NCBI GenBank assembly: GCA_019914995.1
Contig: CM034135.1
Coordinates: 7,256,501 to 7,320,500, forward strand
DNA from: Acanthochlamys bracteata
Lineage: Eukaryota > Streptophyta > Magnoliopsida > Pandanales > Velloziaceae
Length of the DNA stretch: 64,000 bases
Reading direction: 5' to 3'
Shown here: positions 23,836 to 36,379 of the stretch, one piece after another
How positions within the stretch are numbered: the first letter of the stretch is position 1
How the letters are laid out: the number at the start of each line of letters is the position of its first letter
The notes under the pieces: generated by a model
What the model was told of the DNA's origin: nothing
Seen by the model: only the letters and a program-made list of their open reading frames with translations
Database searches by the model: none
Position numbers and translations under genes: made by a program

Positions 23836-24824
23836 TGAGAAACCTGGTGGAGTTGCATCTGCTGATGTTAACAATGAGTGATGGAAACCTCTCTGACATC
23901 TTCGGTTCTTTAGCTTGTACGGTGCCCGCGTTTGGAAAGGTCTTCACAGAGGTGATGTTACATATTTTGCTCACTGGTATGAGTAGTGACCTAATTTGCT
24001 TGGCATGTTATATTTTTGTGAGTTAGTGACATAGTGCTTGTACTTACTTGCATGACCACATTGTCTTTGTAGGTTTTTTGTTTAACTTAGGCAAATATGA
24101 GAATCTTTGTTATAGATCATGATATATTGGGTTTTGTGCTGTTTTCTGTTTTAAAGTTTAAGCCACGTTGAATATTCTTATTTCATACCGTATCTTGATT
24201 GATAATATTTGGTGTCTTTTCCTAGATCTCTTCTACTTAGGTATATTCCCAAACTCTGTGAATATTGAGACTTGATACCCTTTACAATAGAAGTTTCTTT
24301 AGGTAGTATCTGATCTGAGCATAAGTAATGAAGGAACTCTTGAAGAGGCCTTAGGATGACTAGTGGAGATCACTGTAATGTGGCTTCTTTGATTTAGGTT
24401 AATCTAAAATGTATAAAATTTTAGAAGTCTTTGTAAATGTTCTCATGCTCAGTGTGGTTATTTGTCAAAGCTAAAATTTTAATTATATACTTTTTCTTTA
24501 CCATTGTTCTTTGAGACAACATACACAATTTTGATTGTTCTGCTTTTGTATAATTTGCAGCTTTCTTCTGATGTGGGTGATTCTTTTATGACAAAAGTTC
24601 TTGAAGGTGAGAGAAGATGGGCCTCCAACTTCTTTCTTCAATAACCTCAAGATAATAAGAATGAACAACTTCAAGGCTCACTAATATGAGGTGGCACTAT
24701 TGACTTTTTATTGGAGAGGGCTATTAATCTTGACACTGTTGTAATCATCATATCTCACAAACTTTTACCAAACAAACTTTCTATTGATAGAGTGAATACC
24801 TACCAGAATAGGTTGCAATACTTT

Positions 24825-25033
24825 GGACGTATTTATCAACATCTCAAACTTATTTTTAATATAAAATATATACAAAAATTAAAATAAAATTTTTTATTAA
24901 TATTTTTTTAAATTTACTATAAATATTAATTAATATATAATATTATTTTTTATTAAATATTTTTAATTTTTAATTTTATTTTTTAAATTGATCTTCAGAA
25001 AACTTACTTTACTCACTTTATCTAAATACGCCC
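24825..25033. mobile_element. MITE with TTT target duplication
   Basis: 209 bases. The left end 'ggacgtatttatcaac' and the right end, reversed, 'gggcgtatttagataaag' are inverted repeats related to the larger elements at 11078 and 48451. TTT lies outside both ends (24822-24824 and 25034-25036). It inserted just behind the last readable F-box piece. Confidence 0.7.
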
Positions 25034-25039
25034 TTTGCT

Positions 25040-25990
25040 AAGCAGTATCACTTTTACCTGGGGCATCAAGGGAAGCAGAGTTCATACTGGGCCAGCAAAA
25101 TAATAAGTTTAGGTGGCGAAGACATTCGAAAATCTATTGCAAAGTCTAATATGTATCAAGATACAATTAATTATTGGGTACAATAGATTGTAAGTGCTGG
25201 TAAAATCTATCCTGTTCCAATTGCTTAGCTTCTCGCCTTGAGAGGTAAGTTTTGTAATTGCATAATCAGAATCTAAACCTTTTCAAGGACATTCAGAATG
25301 AGTGAAGTTTTGTTATATATTCCAGTGTCTTCCTCCCAGTTAATATGGCCTTTTTTACAAATAGTGCGATCTGTTTTTTTATAAACAGATTGCCAAGCAG
25401 TTCCAGCTTATGTTGTTGCTTAGAACTTGCATCGAGTAATTGGTCATCCTAACCTGAATGCATATTTAGAAAACTAATAAAGAGCAAACATGAATCTACG
25501 AGATAGTAGCACGGTAGTTCTTGAAAGAAGGATTCATGTTCAGTTGTTTCTGGTCTTCATTTCTGTAGGTGTTATTTTTTTACAGTGTTGGAAGTACTTA
25601 CATCTAGTGTAACTAGTTGAAGCAGTAACTCTTACTTGAACATTTTCATGCTTATTCCTTGTATTGAATACACAACACATCTAGGCAAGAGAAAGAGAAA
25701 CTCAAATTCAAACTCGTCAATATTCCTTTTTCCCAAAGTTTATGCACCATAGCTGTGACGGAATTGGGTGGATTGGGTGATGAGGGCGTAGCTGCAAAGG
25801 CAATGAGAAACAATTATACAAGATTCGCAGAAGATATTTTTCCAGTAAAACTCAAGTTATGATATTAGAAGCATTTTCAGAAGGTATGAGGGGGAGAGTA
25901 CAATAGCTCCAGCAGAAGGAAATTAATTTGAATAAAAGTTAGACGTTGCAACCCAATATTTCCTAGAATTCCAAGTTGTATAACAAACAA
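25040..25990. other. Gene-poor stretch; scattered short coding-like pieces only
   Basis: No long frame and no recognisable domain. A few short open stretches (for example GGLGDEGVAAKAMRNNYTRF near 25770) lack splice context and could be chance or a further remnant. I cannot assign them. Confidence 0.3.
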
Positions 25991-26009
25991 ATGTGGAGGC
26001 AGAGATCAA

Positions 26010-26905
26010 CTATTGGCTAAACTTGTTACATTGGCTTCGAATTGTTGTCACATCAGCTATCAGATTATCAATCTATCAGATGAGAACAAGGTCTCAAAGC
26101 ATTGGTCCCATACAATGATAATCTGAAGAAAAGAAACAGCTCATTCAAGTCTAAAATAGAGTTTTCATGTGCTAGCATTAGCTGAGAATCTTCTTGAAAG
26201 GTTAACAAAAGTCAAAAAGGAGTCCTCAAAGAAGAAAAATGTCTATTTCAAGTTCAGTGGAACATCCACTAATGACGAACCCCATTAACAGATAAAAGCT
26301 AAAGCTTATATACAAAGAATTCATGAATACCATATGCTACTTAAATTCAACAAGGGCATTAGTGGTGATAAAAGGCAGATTATTACCTGCTACATACTTC
26401 TAGTTTCTAATTGGCTTAGACTTTTATTGTCTATGCCCTCATAACAAATCTGAGAACCCTTAGAGTTTGAAATATTGAGACAGTAGTTCAGCTATTGGCT
26501 AAACCTGCACCATTGACTTCAAATAGTATCAATTTATCAGATAAGAACAGGGTCTCAAATGATTAATCCAACAAAATGACAATCAATCAGAAAAAGAAAA
26601 CAGTTTATTCAAGTCTTTTCATGTGCTGGCATTAGCTGATAATACATTTACATGAGAATCTTCTTGAAAGGTTAACTGAAGTCAAAAAGGAGTCCTCAAA
26701 GAAGAAAAAATGACTATTTCAAGTTCAGTGGAACATCCACTAACCCCATTAACACATGAAAGCTAAAGCTGATATATAAAGTATTCATGAATACTATATG
26801 CCACTGGAATTCCACAAGGGCATAGTGGCAACAAAAGGCAGACAATTACCTGCTACATACATCTACTTTCAAATTGGCTTGAGTTATTGTCTATGTTCCT
26901 GTAAA
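26010..26905. repeat. Two-copy tandem duplication, period ~480 bp
   Basis: Copy one runs from about 26010 to 26450 and copy two from about 26492 to 26905. Both open with 'ctattggctaaac' and share 'gaatcttcttgaaaggttaa', 'aaaaaggagtcctcaaag', 'ttcaagttcagtggaacatc' and 'cctgctacatac'. They differ by substitutions and a few indels, including deletions in copy two near 26610. Neither copy carries an open frame across the unit. Confidence 0.85.
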
Positions 26906-27504
26906 GAGTCTTAAACCCCACAATTTTGGAATCTTGGTAGTTCACAAAGAGTTATCTTACTATTAAATATAGGAAACTCTCATGTCATTTATATTGTGAA
27001 ATTTCACTGGAAGAATAAATCTTTTCATCTTACAATGTCCCACACAACTTTTACTACCTTTACCGATGCATGATTTGCTTTACGTTAAGCTATGAACTAC
27101 TTTGTTAATCTACCAGAACACAATATGGGACATTGAGGGACATTGAGTGGGACATATAGTATTATTGATACTGCAAATTTTGACTAATCAACTCAATCTT
27201 TCTTCTGTTTATAGCTTTTATAATGGAATCTGGAATAAAAACACTGGATAGTGCTGCAATACTATAATAAATGTGCTTATGAACTATCATATAGAATAAC
27301 AAGCAATAGGCATTAGAGAATGCAAAATAAAACCTAATAGCATATAAATTGGAATTGGAAAGTAAATGGTTAGCAAGAATAACTTGATAGGAATGAGATA
27401 CGAAATCCAGATATCTATAATTCTATATACAAACAGATAAAAGTAAATAACCAATGATGTAAATAACCAATGATGGTCATGTCCTTACGACTCTACAAAG
27501 ACCA

Positions 27505-27732
27505 AGGCACTGTTTGGGAGTGCTTATCATCTCTTTTTTATTCCAATTTTTCATTTCATATTTTTAATAAGCCTTCTACAAAATTCTATAGAATTCAAAT
27601 AAATTTAAAAAATATAGAAAAATTAACGTACTAAGATTTTGTTATTATTTATTTTTATTATTTTTGAAATTCCTAAAATATCTTTCATTATAGAAAAGCT
27701 CCAGTTCAAAGTACTTCCAAACATCCCAAACA
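27505..27732. mobile_element. MITE of the 'gtttgggagtgctt' family
   Basis: The left end 'ctgtttgggagtgcttatc' is mirrored by the right end 'aagtacttccaaacatccc'. The AT-rich core with 'cctaaaatatctttcatta' resembles the related elements near 13.5 and 59.3 kb. Exact borders are uncertain. Confidence 0.5.
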
Positions 27733-28119
27733 TTAGCAACTCCTTTTCTCTCAGCTAGTTCTAACATCGTGTAATAGGAATACAAATCACTATTTATCCC
27801 TTCTACAATCGACGCTCTTAATTCTTTGTGATCTTTAAGTATGTTTGTCCTAAGACCTAGTGTTCTTTGATAGGATGGAATTCTTGAACTTCTTCAAGAA
27901 AACACCTCACTGCCAAATTTTTAACTATTACAAAACAAAAACACAGTAACACCTCTCTAAACAGTAACTTCGTGAAAACAAGAACGATCAAGAGAATCCT
28001 TTCTCGACTCAAGAACGCCTCCTTCTAAATCTAATCATATTTCAGCAAAGGTTCTAAAGATTATACTAATAAAGCACGCGCTAAAATTTCTCAAAATAAG
28101 AAAATAATGAAAATTGATG

Positions 28120-28490
28120 AAACCAAACCTCTAGCGCTGCAGATTTCATGGGGATGGGAACTCAAACGAGAACAATCCCAGCGAGAGCAATAACGGTGTT
28201 ACGGAGCCAATGCTTGGTCCTGCAGTAAGGCCAGCCAATCATGCTCTATACATTCTTCCTGCAGCACCGTATCAGCTCCTCCTCCTCCTCCGCCGCCAGC
28301 CATCTCCGATCAATCAAAATCAAATCGATCTAATCAACAAAAATAAAGACAAAAACAGTTGAAACCAAACTCGAAATCCAAATCCAAATCGATCAATTAG
28401 CAAGAAAACGAAATAAAATTGAAATCGATCGATTGAATCAAACCTAAGATTGGTTTTCGTTGATTTCGTCACCGTGGTGTTTGAAAATCT
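28120..28490 (-). other. Possible small exon or short gene remnant with a Gly-rich start
   Basis: On the minus strand an ATG at ~28304 begins MAGGGGGADTVLQEECIEHD and stops after about 32 codons (ALAP*). A second frame across the same bases gives CRTKHWLRNTVIALAGIVLV, which looks like a membrane segment and stops directly afterwards. The two could be one small membrane protein split by a frameshift. CT/GA-rich, leader-like sequence and a donor-like site near 28441 lie upstream. I do not recognise the family. Confidence 0.3.
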
Positions 28491-28723
28491 AGAGAGAGGG
28501 AGAGGAGAAAAGTTGTGAATAATGTTGCATGATCAGGCACATAGAACTATATTTCACAATATAGTCTGTAATTGTTTATTTTGACTATTTCAAGACCATA
28601 GTTATAAACCATAATTTATTTTATTTGCTTACTAAAGAAAATAGTGGTACATTACTACATTTTGATTCAAATATCAAACACCTTAACCTTTTCGTTTCCT
28701 TTATTCAAATTCAAGTTTGATAA

Positions 28724-29010
28724 TAGTGTGTTTCAATTGGATGAAACTTCATTTTTTTTTTGTAAAAATTAAAATTTCACTAATTTTCTATATTTCAATT
28801 ATAAATAAAATTAAAAATTCGAATTTCTAATTCTACATGAATGAAATTCAAATTTTATTATTTTTTTTTTTAATTTACTTTCAACCCATTTTAATAATTA
28901 ATTAAAATATAAAAACTAAATTTTATTTTTAATTTATTTTTTAAAAATTTTATTTTTTATTTTTTATTTTTACGTAACTCATTTACCGACATTCATTTAA
29001 AATATGCTCT
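28724..29010. mobile_element. MITE of the 'gtgtgtttcaattgg' family
   Basis: Ends 'agtgtgtttcaattggatg' and, reversed, 'agagcatattttaaatga' are imperfect inverted repeats matching the families at 14 kb and 60.6 kb. The interior is A/T-rich. It lies between the RDR6 promoter region and the spacer. Confidence 0.5.
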
Positions 29011-29184
29011 AAAAGAACGAATGATCGCGAGTGTATTCATTTAACAGAAATAATATAATTTATAAATTATTAAATAATGTAGTTAAAACTAATTTAATTT
29101 TTTCTACCTAACGCTTTTATTAATTCAATCGATTATTCCTTCCGTACGACTTGAAAAGACTTCACCTGTCAGTGCGGTCCAGTG

Positions 29185-29185
<1 letters not shown>

Positions 29186-29217
<32 letters not shown>
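29186..29217. repeat. (CT)16 microsatellite in the RDR6 upstream region
   Basis: About 32 bases of uninterrupted CT. CT runs near transcription starts are common in plant promoters and leaders. It precedes the probable 5' UTR exon of RDR6, which I place around 29220-29380. Confidence 0.8.
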
Positions 29218-29219
<2 letters not shown>

Positions 29220-31020
29220 ATCGATTATATCGATAACAGAATGAGACCTTCTCCCCTCTCCGCAAAAGATTTTTAGAGAAAATCTAATCGCTGCTGGAGA
29301 TCTCAATCCATTGATCACCGGAGAATTTCTTGGGAGTCTGGCAGCCATCGATCAGAATGAGAGAGAGAGAGAGAGGGAATACTTGGTCGTTGTTGAACTT
29401 GGTTTATAAGGGTTTGTTTGGGATTGTGGTTTATTGAAAATCAACAAAGAGGGTTGGCCGTGCTGCTGCTGCTGCTGTTGTTTTAGCTGTGGTGATTGTG
29501 GTAAGTTTGGGTTTTTCCAATAATGGACCTGATCTGTTTCTGTATTCATTTGTTCTGTTTTCATGAAATTGTTTATGTATTAATGGACCTGATCTGTCTT
29601 TTGTGTGGGGGGTGGTGTGTGTTAGTTTTGTTCTAGAAAAAATGTTGTACCAATTAACAAATGCAAATATTTTAGAAAGAAATGTAATATCTATACCATG
29701 GCTTGATTTATAAAAGACGTTATTGTGTGCATTTGTAGCTTTTTTTTTAATCTCTGTGCTTACAAGTTTAAACTTTGGCCAGCTTAGCTAAAGGGTCCAT
29801 CATAGAAGGCTATCCAGACTTTGCAAATGATGTGAAGATCCTGCAATTTGGTGTTGCTTTACTTTTTGGATATGTGCAATCCTCTTACTTCTGTGGATTG
29901 CCATATATGAAATAATATCATGATCAAATATCGTTTTTTATACCCCCTTTTGAGAAACAAGTACAAGCTAAAGTTTGGCCTCTTGTCTAGAAGTTGTTAT
30001 GTTGATATTTTTAGGCAACTAGATTCAACTTTACCCTAGGAAGTTCAAACTCCTAAGTGATGATTTACTGCACTCCATTTTAGACTTGTACTAAGTTTCT
30101 AAGTTACATAGATTCAATGATCCATGGTTCTTCGCCCATCTTCTTTCTTAGGTTTCAACATCCTCTTTTTTCCTTTCTTATTGTTGTTTTGCATTTAGTT
30201 AGTGGAGCTAGTTGTGTCAATATTTAATTATTATTAGAAATGTCCCACAGGATTGCTGGTTTTGTTCTGTATTTTCATCTTCTTCTTTCATAGCTTTTCA
30301 TGTTTGAAAATATATTCTCACTTTAACTGAACTGCTAGGCAATTTATGATCTAGGAAAATAATATGTTCCAATGGGAAGGTTCTTAATTTTGAATATGAT
30401 TAGATATGGTTGAAAAGGCATTTTTGTTCTCTCGCTGCCTTCTGTGTAGAAGGTATCAAATAGCCTCATAATGTGGAAAGTATCATAGTCTGTTAACTCG
30501 TTTAGGTATCAAATAACAAACAAGCTTATCCTACGTTGGGTACATGGATCTTTATGCACAGAATCCATAATGATTTTGCAAATAGAGTGGCTACCATACT
30601 AAACCCAAAAACCTCCTTCATAAGGATTTTCCAATATCCTGTTTTGGAACTGGCAATGTGGAAGAATCCACACAGGCGGAGTTATTTATTTGATGTTGTC
30701 TTCTTTTAAATTTGTCTTTACAGAGCACCATGGAAGTTGTTTTTGTGAGGAATCATCTCTTTAGCCATTTATTGAATTGCATAATGCATTTCCTCAGCAT
30801 CATGTCTCCTAAGCAAAGTGTTTTTGCAATCTATCAAAATAATTTACTTTTGAATAACTATCGATGCTGTTAATCTATTTCAGTGCTTTTTTGAGAGCTT
30901 GTAGAAGTTCTTAAGTTCATCTATTATTCATAAAACAATAATTTAGTTCTGATATAGTGTTGTCTTGGGTTAGGTCTGCTTACATCAGTCACAAGTTTGA
31001 GCAAAGTTTTGAATTTAAGG
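29220..31020 (+). other. Probable RDR6 leader exon and 5' UTR intron
   Basis: The stretch between the CT-rich promoter and the RDR6 ATG has no gene of its own. It is T-rich, intron-like sequence ending in acceptor-like signals before 31021 (for example ttgggttag at ~30974). A 5' UTR intron is inferred; the donor was not fixed. A CTG/CAG-type run at 29461-29480 is on the same strand. Confidence 0.45.
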
Positions 31021-34000
31021 ATGGGGTCATTAGGGCATGACAAAGAAAATAAAGAGTTGGTTATAACTCAAGTCAGCTTTGGTGGATTCGATAGAAGTAT
31101 TTCTGCAAAGGAACTTGTCACTTTTCTAGAAGATGAGATTGGTATGATAGACAGATGCAGACTGAAAACTTCATGGACCCCTCCGGGTTCTTTTCCTAGC
31201 TACAATTTTAGAATCAGCCCAGGAATGTCAGAATCAAAGGATACAGAGGTACCACCACATGCTTTTGTGCACTTTGCACTTCCAGATGCAGCACAGAAGG
31301 CAATAGATGCTGCTGGGCAGTCTAAGCTAATTTATAATGGCAAGCTATTGAAAGTAAATTCTGGAATTGATAGCTCATTTAAGGTCAGCAGGAGGAAGGC
31401 TGTGGCACCCTTTCAATTTAGTGGTGTTGGAGTAGATATTGGAACTTTATATGGTGATGATGAATTCTGGGTCAGTTGGAAGGCACCTGACTCTGGGGTT
31501 GATTTCCATGTTGATCCCTTTGATGAATGCTGCAAGATCTTGTTTTCCCGGAAGACTGCTTTTTCATTCAAGGATACCAAGCAAGTAGCAATTGTTGAAT
31601 GTAATTTTAAAATAGAGTTCTTGGTCAGAGACATAAATTGGATTAAGAGCTATGTTGATTCAACTGCTTTTGTAACAATATTCCGATTGAGTGCATCACC
31701 TTATCTTTATTATAGGACAGCTGATGATGACTTTTGTAATCCTTGGCCATTTGCCATTTTAGATGATGAGGATCCATGGATAAGAACCACCGACTTCACT
31801 TGTAATGGAACCATTGGAAGATGTGATTGCTATAGAATAGTGTGTCCTCCTCGTTTTGGCCTTAAGCTACAGAAGGCCTTGGCTTACATGAAACAACGCA
31901 GGATACCTGAATATACTCCCAAGTCTCTGATCATGATCAGGAATGAGCCTCAATTTGGGTTGAACATTTCTGATCCTTTTTTCTGCATTCAGAATGTCGA
32001 GGGAGTCGGCTTTCAAACTGTGTTCTTAGTAAATGCTGTTCTACATAAAGGCATTTTCAGCCAGCATCAGTTGTCTGAAGAATTTTATGATTTGTTAAGG
32101 AACCAGAGTAGTCTGATCAATGAAGAATCTCTAAGATGTATCTGGTCATACAAGCAGCCAGTATTTGATGCTTGCCAGTGTTTGAAGCGCATGCAGGAGT
32201 GGCTTTACAAGAATCCCAAGCTTATTAAGCGTTCAAAGATGTCTGATGACAATATTGAAATACGGAGGCTTGTTGTTACACCTACAAGAGCTTATTGTCT
32301 GCCCCCGGAGGTCGAACTGTCAAACAGGGTCCTAAGACACTATAAGCATGTTGCTGACAGGTTTCTTCGGGTAACATTCACTGATGAGGGGATGCAACCA
32401 TTATACTCCCATGTTTTAAACTACTATGCTGCACCTATTGTAAAAGACATCACCTCTAAGTCATTTAAGGAAAATTCCACAATCTTTAGAAGAGTACAAA
32501 GCCTTCTGAAATATGGTTTTCACATAAGCGGACGGAAATACTCATTTCTTGCATTTTCGTCCAATCAGTTAAGAGATCGTTCTGCATGGTTTATTGCGGA
32601 AGGTAACGACTTAAGAGCAAGTGCAGATGCTATCAGGAAGTGGATGGGGAGGTTTGAAATTACAAATGTTGCAAAATGTGCTGCTAGGATGGGACAATGT
32701 TTCTCTTCAACTTATGCAACAATTAATATGCCATCAAAAGAAGTCGATTTCAAGCTTCCTGATGTCAAAAGAACCAAATATGTTTTCTCAGATGGGATTG
32801 GCAAGATATCTCCCGATCTTGCGATGGAGGTTGCTGAAAAACTTGAATTGTCAGAGTGTCCTTCTGCATACCAGATCCGCTATGCTGGCTGCAAGGGAGT
32901 GGTAGCTGTTTGGCCGAGGAATGATAGTGGAATTCGGCTTTCATTGAGGCCAAGTATGAAGAAATTTGAATCTAAACACACAGTGCTGGAAGTGGCTACA
33001 TGGACTCATTTTCAACCATGCTATTTAAACCGGCAAATAATAACGCTCCTTTCATGTCTCAATGTTCCTGACAGTGTGTTTGCAAGAATGCAAGACTTAA
33101 TGGTTGGTAGATTAAACAAGATGATGATAGATGTTGATACTGCTTATGAGGTTCTTACTACATCATGTCCCGATCATGGAAACACTGCAGCTTTGATGCT
33201 GAGTGCTGGTTACAATCCTCAGTCTGAGCCCCATCTAAGGTCTATGCTTCAGAGTGTTAAATCTGCTCAGTTTCGAGATCTTTTGGAGAAAACAAGAATT
33301 TTTGTTTCGAAAGGGAGATGGTTGATGGGTTGCCTTGATGAACTTGGTTTGCTCGAATATGGACAATGCTTCATACAATCATCAGTTCCTTCATTGGAAA
33401 ACTGCTTCGCAAAGCACGGACCGAGGTTTGCTGGAAATAAAAGTGATAAGCAAGTAATTGTAGGCGCCGTTGTAATTGCCAAAAATCCATGCCTTCATCC
33501 GGGAGACATAAGAATTTTAGAAGCTGTAGATGTCCCTGATTTACATCACCTTGTTGATTGCTTGGTATTTCCCCAGAATGGGCATAGGCCTCATCCAGAT
33601 GAGGCATCAGGAAGTGACCTTGATGGGGATGTATTCTTTGTCACATGGGATGAAGATCTCATACCGCCAGGAAAGGAAAGCTCGCCACCCATGGATTATA
33701 GTCCAGCTGAGGCTAAGAGTTGTCATCGACAAATCACAACTTCAGTAAGTAGGCCCAGATTCTCCTATTTGACTGGTATTTACTGTCAAAATTGAGAATG
33801 TCTTACCTGCGTGCCTATGATTTAGTTTACCTTCTTGTTGTTTAATTTAGAAGAGTTTAGAAAGAACCTTTGGCTCTGGGGTTATATAAGCTCTCTAAAG
33901 AATGTGGTTGAGTCAATGAGCTAAGACAGTTTGTAGAAAAGAGGTCGCTTTTGGAGGTTGATTGTGTTAGTTGAATTAACATTGGATTTGACAAAAATGA

Positions 34001-35171
34001 CGTTATTAATATAGGAAAAAGGTTTCCTCGAAATTATGTTGAAAATGAGTAGGGTAGTAATGAAATTGAGCAAATAAGAGAGGCTAACTCTTGTCTAATC
34101 CGAAAGTTAGGTGGTTTGAATTGATAGTGTTCTTTTAAGGAATTTATGCCTGTGCTTTATAATCATTTGTAATCTCTACAAGTTGAAATACCCTGTTTTG
34201 ATTTATCATTTAGTATGAGGAACAATTTATTTTGGCATGATTCTTCAGTATTACTTTATGATTTTTGATCTCACGATACTGCCACTTTGGTTTTACAGGA
34301 TTTAATTGAATTCTTTGCTAAGATTATGGTGAATGAGAACATTGGTCCCATATGCAATGCCCATGTTGTGCATGCTGATTTGAGTGAGGATGGAGCATTA
34401 GATGAGAAGTGTCTTCAGCTGGCTGAACTTGCAGCCATCGCTGTGGATTTCCCTAAAACAGGAAAAACAGCAACAATGCCACCTTCCCTAAGGCCAAAAA
34501 TCTACCCTGACTTTATGGAAAAGGAGAAAAATCTCTCCTATAGATCAGAGAAAATATTAGGAAGATTATATCGCAAGATCAAGGATGTTTTTGATGAAGA
34601 AGTCTCATTTGATGCAAGTTGCATCAAGGAGGATCTTCCCTATGATGAGGACCTTGATATTCCTGGGGCGTCTGAGTATATCATTGAAGCATGGGAAAAC
34701 AAGTGTTCATATGATGCACAACTGAATGCCTTGCTAGGCCAATACCAATTGCACTCAGAGGGTGAGATAGTCACAGGGCATTTCTGTTCGATGCCTAAGT
34801 ATAACAGCAAGAAGCTGAATGATCTCAAGGACCGACTAAAGCATGCATATTCAGGACTGCATAAGGAATACAGGAGCATGTTTGAGGCTATGGGAACTGA
34901 TTTTCATAAGCTTTCTGAAGATGAAAAGTGTGCGCTATATGAAAAGAAGGCATCTGCATGGTACAAAGTGACTTACCATCCCCACTGGTTGAAGGAATCA
35001 CATAAAATGAAAGAGTCTGAAGGTGATCTGACATCTCCAAGACTCAGCTTCGCATGGATTGCAACAGATTACTTGGTTAGGATTAAGCTGAAGAACCGTG
35101 AAAGGAAGGAGTTTGATGGAAAGAAGCCAATAAATCATGTAGCAAAGTATCTGTCCGAGAGAATATTATAG
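31021..35171 (+). CDS. RDR6: RNA-dependent RNA polymerase 6 (RDR6)
   Basis: RDR6 copies cleaved single-stranded RNA into dsRNA for tasiRNA production and transgene or virus silencing, with SGS3 and DCL4, in cytoplasmic granules. Exons are 31021-33744 and 34299-35171, joined in phase 0 (…RQITTS|DLIEFF…), giving 1198 aa, close to the ~1196 of Arabidopsis RDR6. The N-terminal RRM-like part (VITQVSFGGFDRSISAKELV) is intact. The catalytic DLDGD lies at residues 866-870 within EASGSDLDGDVFF. Other family blocks include CAARMGQCFSSTYATI, SDGIGKISPDLAMEV and KNPCLHPGDIRILEAVD. The start is MGSLGHDK at 31021; the open frame extends upstream only to a TTG, not an ATG. No stop or frameshift is seen, so the gene looks functional. 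This is a cellular enzyme, not a viral polymerase. Confidence 0.97.
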
Positions 35172-36379
35172 AATTCATTAGGGGACCACAATATCAGATA
35201 GTGTAGCAAGACCACTCTGCCATTGTAGCTTTGCTGTTGTCTAAGATGGTCTAGATAACAAAGAAGCTATTAGTTCTTCTCATATTTGATTCAGTCTATG
35301 TATCGGTTATGCTTATTGTTTTTCTTATTTGTCAAGTCTTGTAGAGACTTCAAATTATCTGATTTACTGTGTACCTTTGTTTCCATTTGGTTCAAATTTG
35401 CTTTGGAGTAGAAGGAATAGTATAGTGTTTTCTGGGGACATTTCCAGGTACTTGCAGTGAACAAAGACCTAGCGTACTAGTATCTTCTGTTATTGCCCAG
35501 GTCCTTTGCCTGCGTACATCATCCAGTTGGGGGCTAGTGATCGAAGCTTTTCTTTTTAATGCAAGGTTTGCAGTTACTTTTGCAAATAAAACTGCTATTC
35601 GCCATTGAGTTTAACAATTATGATCTATAATCATAATTGGTGTAGATGTAGCGCACTCACACTTTTAGATCATGTCAAATATCTTCTTGAATCAAATCGA
35701 GGCTATTTCAGTATGAGAGAACTAGATTTAGGCTTCTTCTAAACTAAAGGAGGTAAAATTTTCCAGGGTTTCATAATCTTTAGAAAGAATTAAACAATTC
35801 AGCCTGCAGCTTTAGGAATTTTGAGCTGAAAGAGCCAGGCCAGGGATGGTAGGAACCCAAGGAGATGCAATGCGGAATATTGCCGTAAGAATTGGCTCTA
35901 CTGCCACAAAAGAGAGAGAGTCCACTGCTTTATCAACAGACGCAATAGGTTCTTCTCATGCGTTTTGTGCAACTGCCATAAATCCTTCTTCGCTTTCACC
36001 ACCACCTGCAGGTTGAAGTTGTATAACGAGTGGCTAGCTGGTTTCAGAAAGAACAACACCAGCAGCAGCTACAAGTTACATTCTTATTCCCTCAGAATCA
36101 AGTCAAAGCAACGTACGGAAGGGATAGAAAAAATATTTTGGCCAGAGAACATTGATGTGAGTCTGTGACGCACAGCTCACATTGCAGATGTAGATCATCA
36201 ATCATTTACCACCAAATTCAGGTCTCCGGAAGCAAGAAATATTATTTCTAACCATGACAGACTCGAACACATGTTTACATGAGATGCAATCATTATTGGA
36301 CAATGGATCTAACATTTGCTCTCTATCACCCTAAGTAAATACATAATGTCATCAATAAAAACAAATTACAACAATTACA
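35172..36379. other. RDR6 3' flank and convergent spacer
   Basis: The 3' UTR of RDR6 probably ends within ~250 bases of the stop. The rest holds a palindrome-like 'tgatctataatcataattgg' area near 35621 and a 67-codon frame at 35965-36168 with no recognisable domain. RDR6 and the minus-strand pseudogene that follows are convergent across this spacer. Confidence 0.4.

Larger units (their letters stand above)
22254..24820 (+). pseudogene. F-box/FBD/LRR-type gene remnant, interrupted by a solo LTR
   Basis: F-box proteins are substrate receptors of SCF ubiquitin ligases. Pieces in different frames line up with a plant F-box/LRR protein: ELPESIRLFILTFLPLK (F-box, near 22382), VLRKFTQCLVSAADRGIEEL (near 22650), YLTLEGVHITDAAFRRF (LRR, near 22910), VIESEPYVIELSRLAGIDDV (near 23110), LRNLVELHLLMLTMSDGNLS (joined across the LTR), SSDVGDSFMTKVLEGERRW (near 24565) and HKLLPNKLSIDRVNTYQ (near 24755). 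The frame breaks within the first ~60 codons and again repeatedly, and stops interrupt the LRR part. The first ATG at 22254 is out of frame with the F-box. Weak intron signals remain (before 24560). It cannot make a normal protein. Confidence 0.85.

Noticed and set aside
30997..31020. Extra eight codons at the RDR6 start (SKVLNLR type extension)
   Set aside because: The frame begins with TTG, not ATG. The RDR6 family starts at MGS-like sequence, which matches the ATG at 31021.
33267..33748. Several overlapping minus and plus frames inside RDR6
   Set aside because: They are shadow frames of the RDR6 exon and carry no independent signal.
31021..35171. Possibility that the polymerase is an integrated viral RdRp
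   Set aside because: The DLDGD catalytic motif, full-length match and RRM-like N terminus are those of the eukaryotic cellular RDR family, RDR6 clade.
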